A stretch of 5,484 bases of DNA, from assembly GCA_030066475.1 (NCBI GenBank), contig JASJBO010000444.1:1-5484 (forward strand), in the 5' to 3' direction. This DNA is from Myxococcota bacterium (lineage in GTDB: Bacteria > Myxococcota_A > UBA9160 > PR03). The first letter of the stretch is position 1; each line of letters opens with the position of its first letter. The position numbers and the translations under genes are program-made. The notes under the pieces are model-generated. The model was not told the DNA's origin, searched no databases, and saw nothing but the letters and a program-made list of their open reading frames with translations. This document shows positions 1-5,484 of this stretch, in pieces.

Positions 1-857
1 GTGTTGCGGGTGGTGTCGTTGCCGCCCACGATGAGCAGCAGGACGTTGCCCAGGTGCTCGGCGGCGGACATCTCCCGCGTGGCCGCCCCGTGCGCGAGCA
101 TCGAGATCAGGTCGTCGCCCGGCTCCTTGCGGCGTTCGTCCCAGAGCCGCGAGAAGTACTGCAGGCACTCGAACAGCTCCGCGCGCTTCTGCTCCATCGA
201 TTCGACCACGCCGCCGGGCTCGGGGATCGCGAAGACGATGTCGGACCATCGCGTCAGCATGCGGCGGTCTTCCAGCGGGAAGTCGAAGAGCGTCGCCAGC
301 ATCAGCGTGGTGAGTTCGATCGACACCGTGTCCACCCAGTCGAAGGCCTCGCCTTCGGGGAGGGAGTCGAGCACCCGGCAGGTCCGCTCGCGGATGAGGG
401 GCTCCAGCTTGGCCAGGGCGCGGGGGGCGACCGCAGGCCGCACGGTCTTGCGCTGCTCGGTCTGCGTGGGCGGGTCCTGGGAGATGAAGGGGGGACGCGT
501 CCCCAGCTGGAACATGTTGGGCTCGGTCCCGGGCCGGAAGCCCAGCGAGATGCCGTGGGCCGACGAGAAGGTCTGCCAGTCCGAGCTGACGGCCTTGATG
601 TCGTCGTACTTCGTGACGGACCAGTAGCGCCCCGCCGTCTCGATCTCGTTCAGGTGGATCGGGTCCTCCCGGCGCAGCCGTTCGAAGTAGCCCTGCCAGC
701 GGTTCTCCCGGAACAGATGCGCGTTGAACGGGTTGACGTCCTCGAGCGCGAGCTCGTGCGCCGGGGCGACGCCGCGGCCCTTCGCCGCCTGCTCCTGCTC
801 GGGGGTGCGGAACTCGGGCCGTACCGGCTGGCTCTGCTGCGTCGCGGTCTCACTCAT
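1..857 (-). CDS. Cytochrome P450, CYP153 family (alkane/fatty-acid terminal hydroxylase type), 3' end off window
   Basis: Partial gene: 285 complete codons from an ATG at 857, with no stop before the left edge. The protein begins MSETATQQSQPVRPEF. The core reads like CYP153: 'NPFNAHLFRENRWQGYF', 'YWSVTKYDDI', 'DPPTQTEQRKTV' (C-helix region), 'LEPLIRER', 'FDWVDTVSIELTTLMLATLF', and the I-helix oxygen-activation motif VGGNDTTRN at residues 277-285. Known CYP153 enzymes are soluble class I P450s that add a terminal hydroxyl to medium-chain alkanes, fatty acids or terpenes, using a ferredoxin and ferredoxin reductase. The K-helix ExxR and the heme-cysteine loop should lie beyond position 1, so integrity cannot be judged. 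The start overlaps the TetR stop (ATGA), and a strong GGAGGG ribosome site sits 6 bases upstream. Family call is confident from memory of the motifs; the substrate is inferred only. Confidence 0.9.
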   Translation of the reverse strand, partial: MSETATQQSQPVRPEFRTPEQEQAAKGRGVAPAHELALEDVNPFNAHLFRENRWQGYFERLRREDPIHLNEIETAGRYWSVTKYDDIKAVSSDWQTFSSAHGISLGFRPGTEPNMFQLGTRPPFISQDPPTQTEQRKTVRPAVAPRALAKLEPLIRERTCRVLDSLPEGEAFDWVDTVSIELTTLMLATLFDFPLEDRRMLTRWSDIVFAIPEPGGVVESMEQKRAELFECLQYFSRLWDERRKEPGDDLISMLAHGAATREMSAAEHLGNVLLLIVGGNDTTRN

Positions 858-1465
858 TGGAATCCCTCCCCGGACCGTCGCGGGTCCAGCTCCATCAGGA
901 TGTCGATGATCTCGTCGCGGCTGGCGCGCGCCGGGTCCTCCACCCACCACGCGATCACGCGAACCAGCAGCGCGGCGCGCGCCTGGGCCGCCGCACCCGG
1001 ATGAAGCGGCACGCCGCGGTCGCGGAAGACGCGCGCGTAGTGACGCTCCAGGCGTCCCGCAATGCGGTCCTGGATGCGGCCTGCCAGGTCCGAGCTCTCG
1101 CCGCGGTCGAAGACGGCGCGGATCAGGTTCCGACGCCGTTCGGCCACGTCCACCATCCGCTCCAGGTCGCGGCGCGTCGCCTCCTCGGCGCGGGGCCCGG
1201 TGAGGTCGGGATCGAGCCGGGGGCGCATCTCCTCGAGCGCCGCCCGGACGAGCTCCTCGAACAGGGCGTGCTTGTCGGGGAAGTGGAGGTAGAAGGTCCC
1301 GGTGGCGACCCCGGCGTGGCGGGCGATCGCGCTGCTGGTGACCGAGCGAACGCCGTCCTCGGCGAACAGCTCCATGCCCGCCTCGAGCAGCCTGCGCCGG
1401 GTCTCGAGGCGGCGGGTCGTGTGCCCGTCGGTCGCGGCCGCGGAGGCGGTGGGCGTTTCTGACAT
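854..1465 (-). CDS. TetR/AcrR-family transcriptional regulator
   Basis: A 203-residue protein of typical TetR length. Residues about 18-65 form the N-terminal DNA-binding domain: a helix 'RRLETRRRLLEAGMELFAEDG', then the helix-turn-helix 'VTSSAIARHAGVATGTFYLHFPDKHALFEEL' with the hallmark GTFYxHFxxK. The remainder (about 75-203) is the variable helical ligand-binding and dimer domain, including 'ALLVRVIAWWVEDPA'; its ligand cannot be read. The stop overlaps the CYP153 start by 4 bases, so the protein is probably a local ligand-responsive repressor of the P450 operon, perhaps also of itself. Start choice: the ATG at 1465 gives a normal short tail before the HTH but has no good ribosome site. 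An in-frame ATG at 1519, just downstream of the transporter stop, would add 18 residues (total 221). An AGAGGAG between them is poorly placed for either. Confidence 0.9.
   Translation of the reverse strand: MSETPTASAAATDGHTTRRLETRRRLLEAGMELFAEDGVRSVTSSAIARHAGVATGTFYLHFPDKHALFEELVRAALEEMRPRLDPDLTGPRAEEATRRDLERMVDVAERRRNLIRAVFDRGESSDLAGRIQDRIAGRLERHYARVFRDRGVPLHPGAAAQARAALLVRVIAWWVEDPARASRDEIIDILMELDPRRSGEGFQ
864..869 (-). promoter_or_regulatory. Ribosome binding site of the P450 gene
   Basis: Minus-strand GGAGGG, 6 bases before the ATG at 857, inside the last codons of the TetR gene. It fixes the P450 start and, with the ATGA overlap, indicates re-initiation or coupled translation from the upstream regulator gene. 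Confidence 0.75.
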
Positions 1466-1485
1466 GAAGTTCAGTTCATAATTCA
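1465..1485. promoter_or_regulatory. Candidate operator: imperfect inverted repeat at the TetR start
   Basis: A relatively AT-rich 21-bp stretch in otherwise GC-rich DNA, reading TGAAGTTCAG...ATAATTCA on the plus strand. Outer arms TGAA/TTCA are perfectly symmetric with one further inner matching pair; the centre is not symmetric. A second GTTCA-like half-site lies inside. TetR proteins commonly bind such palindromes next to their own gene, overlapping the promoter. Only the partial symmetry and position support this, so it is a weak call. Confidence 0.3.
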
Positions 1486-1503
1486 GCCGATGCTCCTCTG
1501 CAA
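1475..1503 (-). promoter_or_regulatory. Weak candidate promoter for the TetR-CYP153 unit
   Basis: On the minus strand, TTGCAG (1503-1498) and TATGAA (1480-1475) are separated by 17 bases, resembling sigma-70 -35 and -10 boxes (3 of 6 and 4 of 6 matches). Transcription would begin near 1468, only about 3 bases before the ATG at 1465, giving an almost leaderless message. That would explain the absence of a well-placed ribosome site. The -10 box falls inside the candidate operator. Short motif matches like this arise by chance. Confidence 0.22.
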
Positions 1504-1520
1504 GGGGGTTGCCCCGCATC

Positions 1521-2903
1521 TCAAGCCCCCGGGTCGGTCGCCCTGCGGCTCTCGGCCTCGGAGCGCGCCTGGCGATGCGCCGCCTCGTCGAGGCGGAAGC
1601 GCAAGACGAGCAGGGCCGCGATCGCGTTGAGGACCGCCGGCAGTGCGGCGTACAGCAGGCGGAGCGCGGTCAGCGCCTCGTCGGTCTGCACCGCGTTGGG
1701 CACGTAGCCGGTGATTCCCAGCATGCTGCCCACGATCCAGATGGCGATCCCGCCCGCCGCCTTCTGCGCGAAGTTCCAGGTGGCGAAGTAGGCGCCTTCC
1801 TTGCGCTCGCCGGTTCGGCCCTCGTCCCAGTCGACCACGTCCGCCTTGAGCGAGGGGCCGACGACGGCGCCACAGCCCGACAGCACGCCGAACACCGCCA
1901 TGCCGGCGATCAGCAGGCCCAGGTCACCTTGCCCCAGGGTGAAGAACCAGCCGAAGACGACGACCTTGCTGAGCAGGGAGAAGAGCCAGACCTGCTGCTT
2001 GCCCACACGCCGGGCGACGTTCACCCACAGCGGGATGCTCACCACCATCGCGATCAGGGCGGCGCCGGCGTAGACGGCCGTGTTGCCGGGTGTCTCGAGG
2101 ACGTAGTCGGAGACGTAGGGGAGCAGCGCGATGGCGCCCGAGAAGCCGAGCTGCTCGATGAAGAAGATCGCGACCAGCAGCCGCGAGTGCGGGTTCGAGA
2201 GCACGTCCCGGAAGGAGGAGAGGGGGTTCGCGCCGCCGCGGCCCTGGAACTCGCTGCGCTCCCGGATGCGCGCGGTGGCGAGCCAGATCAGGGCCACGGC
2301 TCCGACGGCGAGCGCGATCGAGAGCAGCCGCGCGAAGTCGCGTTGATCGTCGGCGCGCTCCAGCAAGAAGAGCATGCCCGCGCCGAGCAGCATGCCGATG
2401 TTCTCGACCACCTGCATGACGCCGAAGACCCGGGTGCGGTCGTGGTATCCCCGCGAGAGCTCGGCGCCCATCGCCATGTGGGGCACGCGAAAGCCGGTAT
2501 AGGCGGTGTAGTAGAGCAGCACGGCGGCGGCGAACCAGGTGCCGAGGGTCGCGCTCCCGAGGCTCTTCGGGGGCGACCAGAGCGCGAAGATGGCCAGGCC
2601 GAGAGGCAGGGCCGACGCGGCGAACCACGGGCGCCGCCGCCCCCAGCGCGTCCGGGTGCGGTCGGACAGGTAGCCCGCGAGCGGATCGCTCACCGCGTCC
2701 CAGATCCGCGCCACCAGCAGGATCGCGGCCACCAGCGCCGGGGCGATCAGCACCACGTCGGTCGCGAACTTGAGCAGATAGAGCCCGACGAGCGCGTTCG
2801 ACGCGAAGATCGCCAGCAGCGGCGTGCTGTAGGTGAGGACCCGCGGGATCGGGATCCGCTCCTCCTCGTCGCTGGCCTGGGCTTCCGGGTGGGCGGGTTC
2901 CAC
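1521..2903 (-). CDS. MFS transporter of the GPH (glycoside-pentoside-hexuronide):cation symporter type
   Basis: A 460-residue inner-membrane protein with about 12 hydrophobic segments, the usual size for the MelB-like GPH/MFS_2 family. The family signature is at residues 69-92, DAVSDPLAGYLSDRTRTRWG then RRRP, keeping the acidic positions D69, D73 and D81 that in MelB-type carriers serve cation or substrate coupling. A second typical stretch near the C-terminus is 'EGAYFATWNFAQKAAGG'. Characterised members move sugars with Na+ or H+, but many uncharacterised ones sit in lipid and xenobiotic gene sets; the substrate here is unknown. Start: GTG at 2903 with GAGG four bases upstream. The open frame runs to 3029, but that extension would overlap the divergent dehydrogenase and encodes no transporter-like sequence. 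The stop lies 55 bases before the TetR ATG, so it may head the same operon. Confidence 0.88.
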   Translation of the reverse strand: MEPAHPEAQASDEEERIPIPRVLTYSTPLLAIFASNALVGLYLLKFATDVVLIAPALVAAILLVARIWDAVSDPLAGYLSDRTRTRWGRRRPWFAASALPLGLAIFALWSPPKSLGSATLGTWFAAAVLLYYTAYTGFRVPHMAMGAELSRGYHDRTRVFGVMQVVENIGMLLGAGMLFLLERADDQRDFARLLSIALAVGAVALIWLATARIRERSEFQGRGGANPLSSFRDVLSNPHSRLLVAIFFIEQLGFSGAIALLPYVSDYVLETPGNTAVYAGAALIAMVVSIPLWVNVARRVGKQQVWLFSLLSKVVVFGWFFTLGQGDLGLLIAGMAVFGVLSGCGAVVGPSLKADVVDWDEGRTGERKEGAYFATWNFAQKAAGGIAIWIVGSMLGITGYVPNAVQTDEALTALRLLYAALPAVLNAIAALLVLRFRLDEAAHRQARSEAESRRATDPGA

Positions 2904-2946
2904 GAGACCTCGTCGGCACCCTAGCGCTTCCGTACAGTTCCCGACG
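2904..2946. promoter_or_regulatory. Divergent 43-bp intergenic region between transporter and dehydrogenase
   Basis: Must hold the 5' signals of both outward-reading genes. On the minus strand it contains the transporter's GAGG ribosome site (2911-2908). On the plus strand there is no recognisable Shine-Dalgarno before the ATG at 2947. I could not pick out convincing -35/-10 boxes; promoters may lie inside the neighbouring coding sequence or be non-canonical. Confidence 0.35.
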
Positions 2947-3831
2947 ATGCGGCGAATCCTGGTCACCGGCGCCAACAAGGGCATCGGGCTGGCGATCGTG
3001 CGGGGCATCCTGGAGCAGCACGACGACACCAGCGTGCTCCTGGGCGCGCGCGACGCGCAGCGCGGCGCGGCGGCGCGGCAGTCGTTGGTCGCGGCCGACG
3101 CCGCGCACGCGGAGCGCGTGTGGGTGCTCCCGCTGGACGTGGCGAGCGAAGCGTCCGTCGGCGCTGCCGCGGCGCAGGTCGCCGCGCGCTTCGAGGGCGA
3201 GACGCAGCCGCTCTACGGGCTGGTGAACAACGCCGGCATCGGCCTGGGCTCCGGGGATCTCGCCGCGGTCGTCCAGGTCAACACCCTGGGCGTGCGGCGG
3301 GTCTGCGAGGCCTTCCTGCCGCTGCTCGACGCTGCGCATGGGCGCATCGTCAACGTCACCTCGGCGGCCGGCCCCAACTTCGTCGCCCGGTGCAGCGCCG
3401 AGCGCCAGCGCTTCTTCCTCGACCCGGAGCTCGACTGGCCGGCGCTGGCGGCGTTGATCGACGAGTGCCTGGCGCTGCCCGACGCGGCTGCGTTCCGCGC
3501 CCGCGGCCTCGGGGACGGCAGCCCCTACGGCTTCTCCAAGGCCTGCGCCAACACCTACACCCTGTTGCTGGCGCGCGAGCATCCGAACCTGGCCGTCAAT
3601 GCCTGCACGCCCGGCTACATCGACACCGACATGACCCGGCCCCGTCGCGAGGCGAGCGGCCGGAGCCCCGCCGAGATGGGCCTGAAGACGCCCGACGAGG
3701 GGGCGGTCTGCCCGCTGCACCTGCTCTTCGGCCAGCTCGAGGGAAGCGGCCTCTACTACGGCAGCGACGCCCGGCGCAGCCCGCTCGACCGCTACCGCGC
3801 ACCCGGCTCGCCGCCCTACACCGGGCCGTAG
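2947..3831 (+). CDS. Carbonyl-reductase-like short-chain dehydrogenase/reductase (CBR1-type)
   Basis: A 294-residue SDR starting MRRILVTGANKGIGLAIVRG. The nucleotide site TGANKGIG (7-14) and GARDAQRG (33-40) resemble human CBR1 'TGGNKGIGLAIVR' and 'TARDVTRG'; K11 and R35 favour NADPH. NNAG is at 94-97, with N112 in 'VNTLG'. Catalytic Ser139 (VTSAAG) and YxxxK at Y194/K198 are 55 residues apart, whereas most SDRs have about 12-13; CBR1 has the same long insertion (Ser139, Tyr193, Lys197). 'VNACTPGYIDTDMTRP' matches the CBR1 'NACCPGWVRTDM' segment. Expected activity is NADPH-dependent reduction of an aldehyde, ketone or quinone in the cytoplasm; the substrate is unknown. The ATG at 2947 is the only sensible start and lacks a visible ribosome site. 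The gene is divergent from the transporter and converges on the FKBP gene with 17 bases between stops. Confidence 0.9.
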   Translation: MRRILVTGANKGIGLAIVRGILEQHDDTSVLLGARDAQRGAAARQSLVAADAAHAERVWVLPLDVASEASVGAAAAQVAARFEGETQPLYGLVNNAGIGLGSGDLAAVVQVNTLGVRRVCEAFLPLLDAAHGRIVNVTSAAGPNFVARCSAERQRFFLDPELDWPALAALIDECLALPDAAAFRARGLGDGSPYGFSKACANTYTLLLAREHPNLAVNACTPGYIDTDMTRPRREASGRSPAEMGLKTPDEGAVCPLHLLFGQLEGSGLYYGSDARRSPLDRYRAPGSPPYTGP

Positions 3832-3848
3832 CCGGAGTCCGCGGCGTC

Positions 3849-4313
3849 CTACTCCACGCCGATGATCTCGACCTCGAACACCAGCGTCGCGTTCGGCGGG
3901 ATCCGGGGCGGCGACCCGCGCAGGCCGTAGGCGGTGGCGGGCGGACAGGTCAGCTGCGCCTTCTCACCGACGCGCAGCCGGGTCAGGCCCTTGGTCCAGC
4001 AGGGGATCACCCCGTCGAGCCGGAAGGAAGCAGGGCGCCCGCGATCGACGCTGCTGTCGAAGACCGTGCCGTCCTCGAGCGTGCCGTGGTAGTGCACGGT
4101 GACCCGGTCCTTCGGGCCGGGCTGCTCGCCCTCGGTCTTGTTGTAGCGGCGGATGCCAATGCCGTCGGGTGCCGCAACCCGCTGGAAGCGGGGCCGCTTC
4201 GCGCCCGGCGCGTCCGCGGTGGCCGCGGGCCCCGGCGTCAGCACGCCGAGCAGCAGGCCGAGGGTGGCGATCCAGAGGAAGGGGCGGCGCAAGACCGCAG
4301 GGTGAGGATTCAT
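3849..4313 (-). CDS. Secreted FKBP-type peptidyl-prolyl cis-trans isomerase
   Basis: A 154-residue protein. Residues 1-33 look like a Sec signal peptide: positive start (RR at 9-10), hydrophobic core FLWIATLGLLLGVL, and likely cleavage after A33 (AATA) or A35 (ADA). There is no lipobox cysteine, so a soluble periplasmic protein is expected. A linker is followed by a single FKBP domain at about 62-153: VTVHYHGTLEDGTVFDSS (71-88), 'VIPCWTKGL' (102-110) with the pocket tryptophan W106, 'AYGLRGSPPRIPPNATLVFEVEIIGVE' (128-154). The pocket aromatics Y75, F85, W106, Y129 and F146 are retained, so it should be an active prolyl isomerase helping fold exported proteins. Start: ATG at 4313 places the signal peptide well; an ATG four codons upstream (4325) is possible. 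The link to the flanking dehydrogenases is positional only. Confidence 0.92.
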   Translation of the reverse strand: MNPHPAVLRRPFLWIATLGLLLGVLTPGPAATADAPGAKRPRFQRVAAPDGIGIRRYNKTEGEQPGPKDRVTVHYHGTLEDGTVFDSSVDRGRPASFRLDGVIPCWTKGLTRLRVGEKAQLTCPPATAYGLRGSPPRIPPNATLVFEVEIIGVE

Positions 4314-4410
4314 GGCGCCCACCATGGGCCACCGCGGCCCCGCGAGCAAGTGCCTGGGCGGTGACCGCGGACGGGTATCCTCAGCGGCCCACACCCCGAG
4401 CGGAGGCTCC
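4314..4410. promoter_or_regulatory. Divergent intergenic region between FKBP and second dehydrogenase
   Basis: 97 bp of very GC-rich sequence separating two outward-reading genes, so it should carry both promoters. The only hexamer resembling a -10 box toward the plus-strand gene is TATCCT (4376-4381), with no acceptable -35 at 17-18 bases. I see no clear operator or terminator. Confidence 0.3.
4402..4406 (+). promoter_or_regulatory. Ribosome binding site of the second dehydrogenase
   Basis: GGAGG four bases before the ATG at 4411. It selects this ATG over the upstream in-frame extension, which would run into the divergent FKBP gene and carries no SDR sequence. Confidence 0.7.
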
Positions 4411-5289
4411 ATGCGCGAGTTCGAGGGCAAGACCGCAGTCGTCACGGGTGCCGCCAGCGGAATCGGCCGGGCGCTGGCCGACCTGTTCGCCGGAGCCGGC
4501 ATGAACGTGGTGCTGGCGGACGTAGAGAAGGAGGCGCTCGCGGGCGCCGTCGCGGAGCTGGAAGGCCAGGGCCATGCGGTGCGGGGCATCGGCGTGGATA
4601 CGCGCAGCCGCGAGTCCGTCGGCGAGCTGGCGGCGAGGTCCGCCGACGCCTTCGGGAAGGTCCATGTCGTCGTCAACAACGCCGGGGTCGCCAGCATGGG
4701 CGAGGGCCAGGGAGTCTGGGAGATCCCGGACGAAGACTGGGAATGGGTGATGGGAGTGAACTTCTACGGCGTGCTGTACGGCCTGCAGGCGTTCGTGCCC
4801 GGGATGCTCGCCCACGGCGAAGAAGGACACATCGTGAACACCGCGTCCCTCGCCGGGCTGCTGCCAGGGGGCGGGCCCTACAGCGTGAGCAAGCACGGCG
4901 TCCTGGCGCTGACCGAGGGGCTCTACCGAAACCTGCAGGAGCGGGGCGCGCGGATCGGCGCCTCGGTGCTGTGCCCGGGCTTCGTGGCGACGAAGATCTT
5001 CGACGCAGAGCGCAACCGGCCGAAGGAGCTGGAGGCGAAGGAGCGCGCGACCGCCGACCCGATGGCCCGCGCCATCGGCGAGGCGATGATCGCGGGCGGC
5101 ATCCCGCCGGCCGAGGTGGCCGAGCAGGTGATGCGCGCCATCCAGGCGGGAGACCTCTACATCCTCCCGCACCCGGCGTGGGACCCGATCGTGAAGGGGC
5201 GCATCGAGGCGGTGCTCGCGCGGCAGGGGCCGGTCTCGATCGACATCGAGGACATGATGAGGCGGCGCGCCGCGGGAGAGAAGTTCTAG
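4411..5289 (+). CDS. Classical short-chain dehydrogenase/reductase (SDR), NAD-type
   Basis: A 292-residue Rossmann-fold oxidoreductase. TGAASGIG at 12-19 binds the dinucleotide; D37 at the end of strand 2 (VVLAD) points to NAD(H) preference. NNAG is at 89-92, N117 in 'GVNFYG', catalytic S146 in 'NTAS', and YSVSK gives Y157 and K161. The substrate-loop side continues with 'LCPGFVATKIF'. The C-terminal portion (about 232-292) is longer than in FabG-like SDRs of ~250 residues, with 'AGDLYILPHPAWDPIVKGRIEAVL', a tail seen in many uncharacterised SDRs from lipid- or steroid-degrading bacteria. Likely role: NAD-dependent oxidation of a secondary alcohol or reduction of the ketone; substrate unknown. 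It could act downstream of the P450 in the window, but no co-transcription supports that. A strong GGAGG precedes the start. No terminator follows before the palindromic repeat. Confidence 0.9.
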   Translation: MREFEGKTAVVTGAASGIGRALADLFAGAGMNVVLADVEKEALAGAVAELEGQGHAVRGIGVDTRSRESVGELAARSADAFGKVHVVVNNAGVASMGEGQGVWEIPDEDWEWVMGVNFYGVLYGLQAFVPGMLAHGEEGHIVNTASLAGLLPGGGPYSVSKHGVLALTEGLYRNLQERGARIGASVLCPGFVATKIFDAERNRPKELEAKERATADPMARAIGEAMIAGGIPPAEVAEQVMRAIQAGDLYILPHPAWDPIVKGRIEAVLARQGPVSIDIEDMMRRRAAGEKF

Positions 5290-5376
5290 GCGGCGAGGAG
5301 GCGCGTGCTCTACAGCAACGCGGGTCGGCTCAGCGCCCAGGCTTTCCCTAGCAGCCCGTTGAAGAACCCTCCCGTC

Positions 5377-5484
5377 GCCTGGCACGCGCCTTCGGCCCGA
5401 GCTCTGCGTTGCGAAACCTCGCCGTAGCGACGGCTATGGCTGCGGTTTCGCGCCTTGATCTCGGGCCGAATTCGCGCGCCAGGC
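5377..5484. repeat. Long imperfect palindrome (52-nt arms, 4-nt loop), reaching window end
   Basis: The arm 5377-5428 (starting GCCTGGCACGCG) pairs with 5433-5484 (ending CGCGCGCCAGGC). I count about 41 of 52 positions as Watson-Crick pairs, including uninterrupted blocks GCCTGGC/GCCAGGC, TTCGGCCCGAG/CTCGGGCCGAA and GCGAAACC/GGTTTCGC. The loop is GACG (5429-5432). The sequence just left, TAGCAGCCCGTTGAAGAACC (5349-5368), has no coding signal; its mirror image may follow past the window edge. The structure is too long for an ordinary rho-independent terminator and lacks a visible U-tract. It looks like a dispersed palindromic repeat or a non-autonomous mobile unit, though it could also stop transcription from the upstream dehydrogenase. 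Confidence 0.85.

Noticed and set aside
54..1004. Open plus-strand frame (316 codons) opposite the P450 and regulator genes
   Set aside because: It spans the junction of two well-supported minus-strand genes and its predicted product has no motif; a high-GC shadow.
854..1465. Similar starts of the regulator (MSETPTA) and P450 (MSETATQ), suggesting duplication
   Set aside because: The codons differ at most positions and similarity ends after a few residues, so this is best taken as coincidence.
1471..1479. Two-codon upstream frame ATG-AAC-TGA before the regulator start, possible leader peptide
   Set aside because: The nearest ribosome-like site is about 13 bases away, and a frame this short is expected by chance.
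1509..2924. Long open plus-strand frame (471 codons) opposite the transporter gene
   Set aside because: Composition is low-complexity R/E/G/H/Q-rich with no family motif. It is the antisense shadow of a clear transporter gene in high-GC DNA, where stop codons are rare.
1924..3720. Very long open minus-strand frame (598 codons) crossing two genes
   Set aside because: It runs antisense through the CBR1-like dehydrogenase and out of frame through the transporter, is arginine/alanine-rich and lacks recognisable domains; both genes it overlaps have strong family motifs.
3832..3848. Possible bidirectional terminator between convergent genes
   Set aside because: Only 17 bp separate the stops; the best stem is a 4-bp CCGG pairing around position 3821-3835, with no T-tract. 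Too weak to call.
3120..4364. Open plus-strand frame crossing the dehydrogenase and FKBP genes
   Set aside because: It is out of frame with the dehydrogenase and antisense to FKBP, with arginine-rich sequence typical of shadow frames.

Overview
The window is uniformly high-GC, densely coded DNA with short gaps. It looks like a chromosomal catabolic or accessory-metabolism region of a high-GC bacterium. A secreted FKBP with an ordinary signal peptide and the overall style fit a Gram-negative proteobacterial or myxobacterial-type organism, possibly a hydrocarbon or lipid degrader. The taxon cannot be fixed from this sequence alone.

Layout. Positions 1-2903 hold three minus-strand genes in transcription order: a GPH-type MFS cation symporter (2903 to 1521), a TetR-family regulator (1465 to 854) and the N-terminal two-thirds of a CYP153-family cytochrome P450 (857, running off the left edge). 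The regulator and P450 overlap by 4 bp (ATGA), so they are very probably co-transcribed and translationally coupled. A candidate operator/promoter lies at the regulator's start. Divergent from the transporter, across a 43-bp gap, is a carbonyl-reductase-like short-chain dehydrogenase (2947-3831, plus). It converges on a secreted FKBP-type peptidyl-prolyl isomerase (3849-4313, minus). That gene is divergent from a second classical short-chain dehydrogenase (4411-5289, plus). The last ~110 bases are one long imperfect palindrome that reaches the window end and is probably part of a dispersed non-coding repeat.

How the genes may work together (inference): a CYP153 hydroxylates an aliphatic or terpenoid-like substrate, one or both dehydrogenases could oxidise or reduce the resulting alcohol or carbonyl, the symporter could move substrate or product, and the TetR protein could switch the unit on in response to a ligand. 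The FKBP is probably an unrelated periplasmic folding factor. The P450's redox partners (ferredoxin and ferredoxin reductase) are not in the window. I see no CRISPR array, tRNA, rRNA, transposase or clear defence system. The most unusual non-coding signal is the terminal palindrome.
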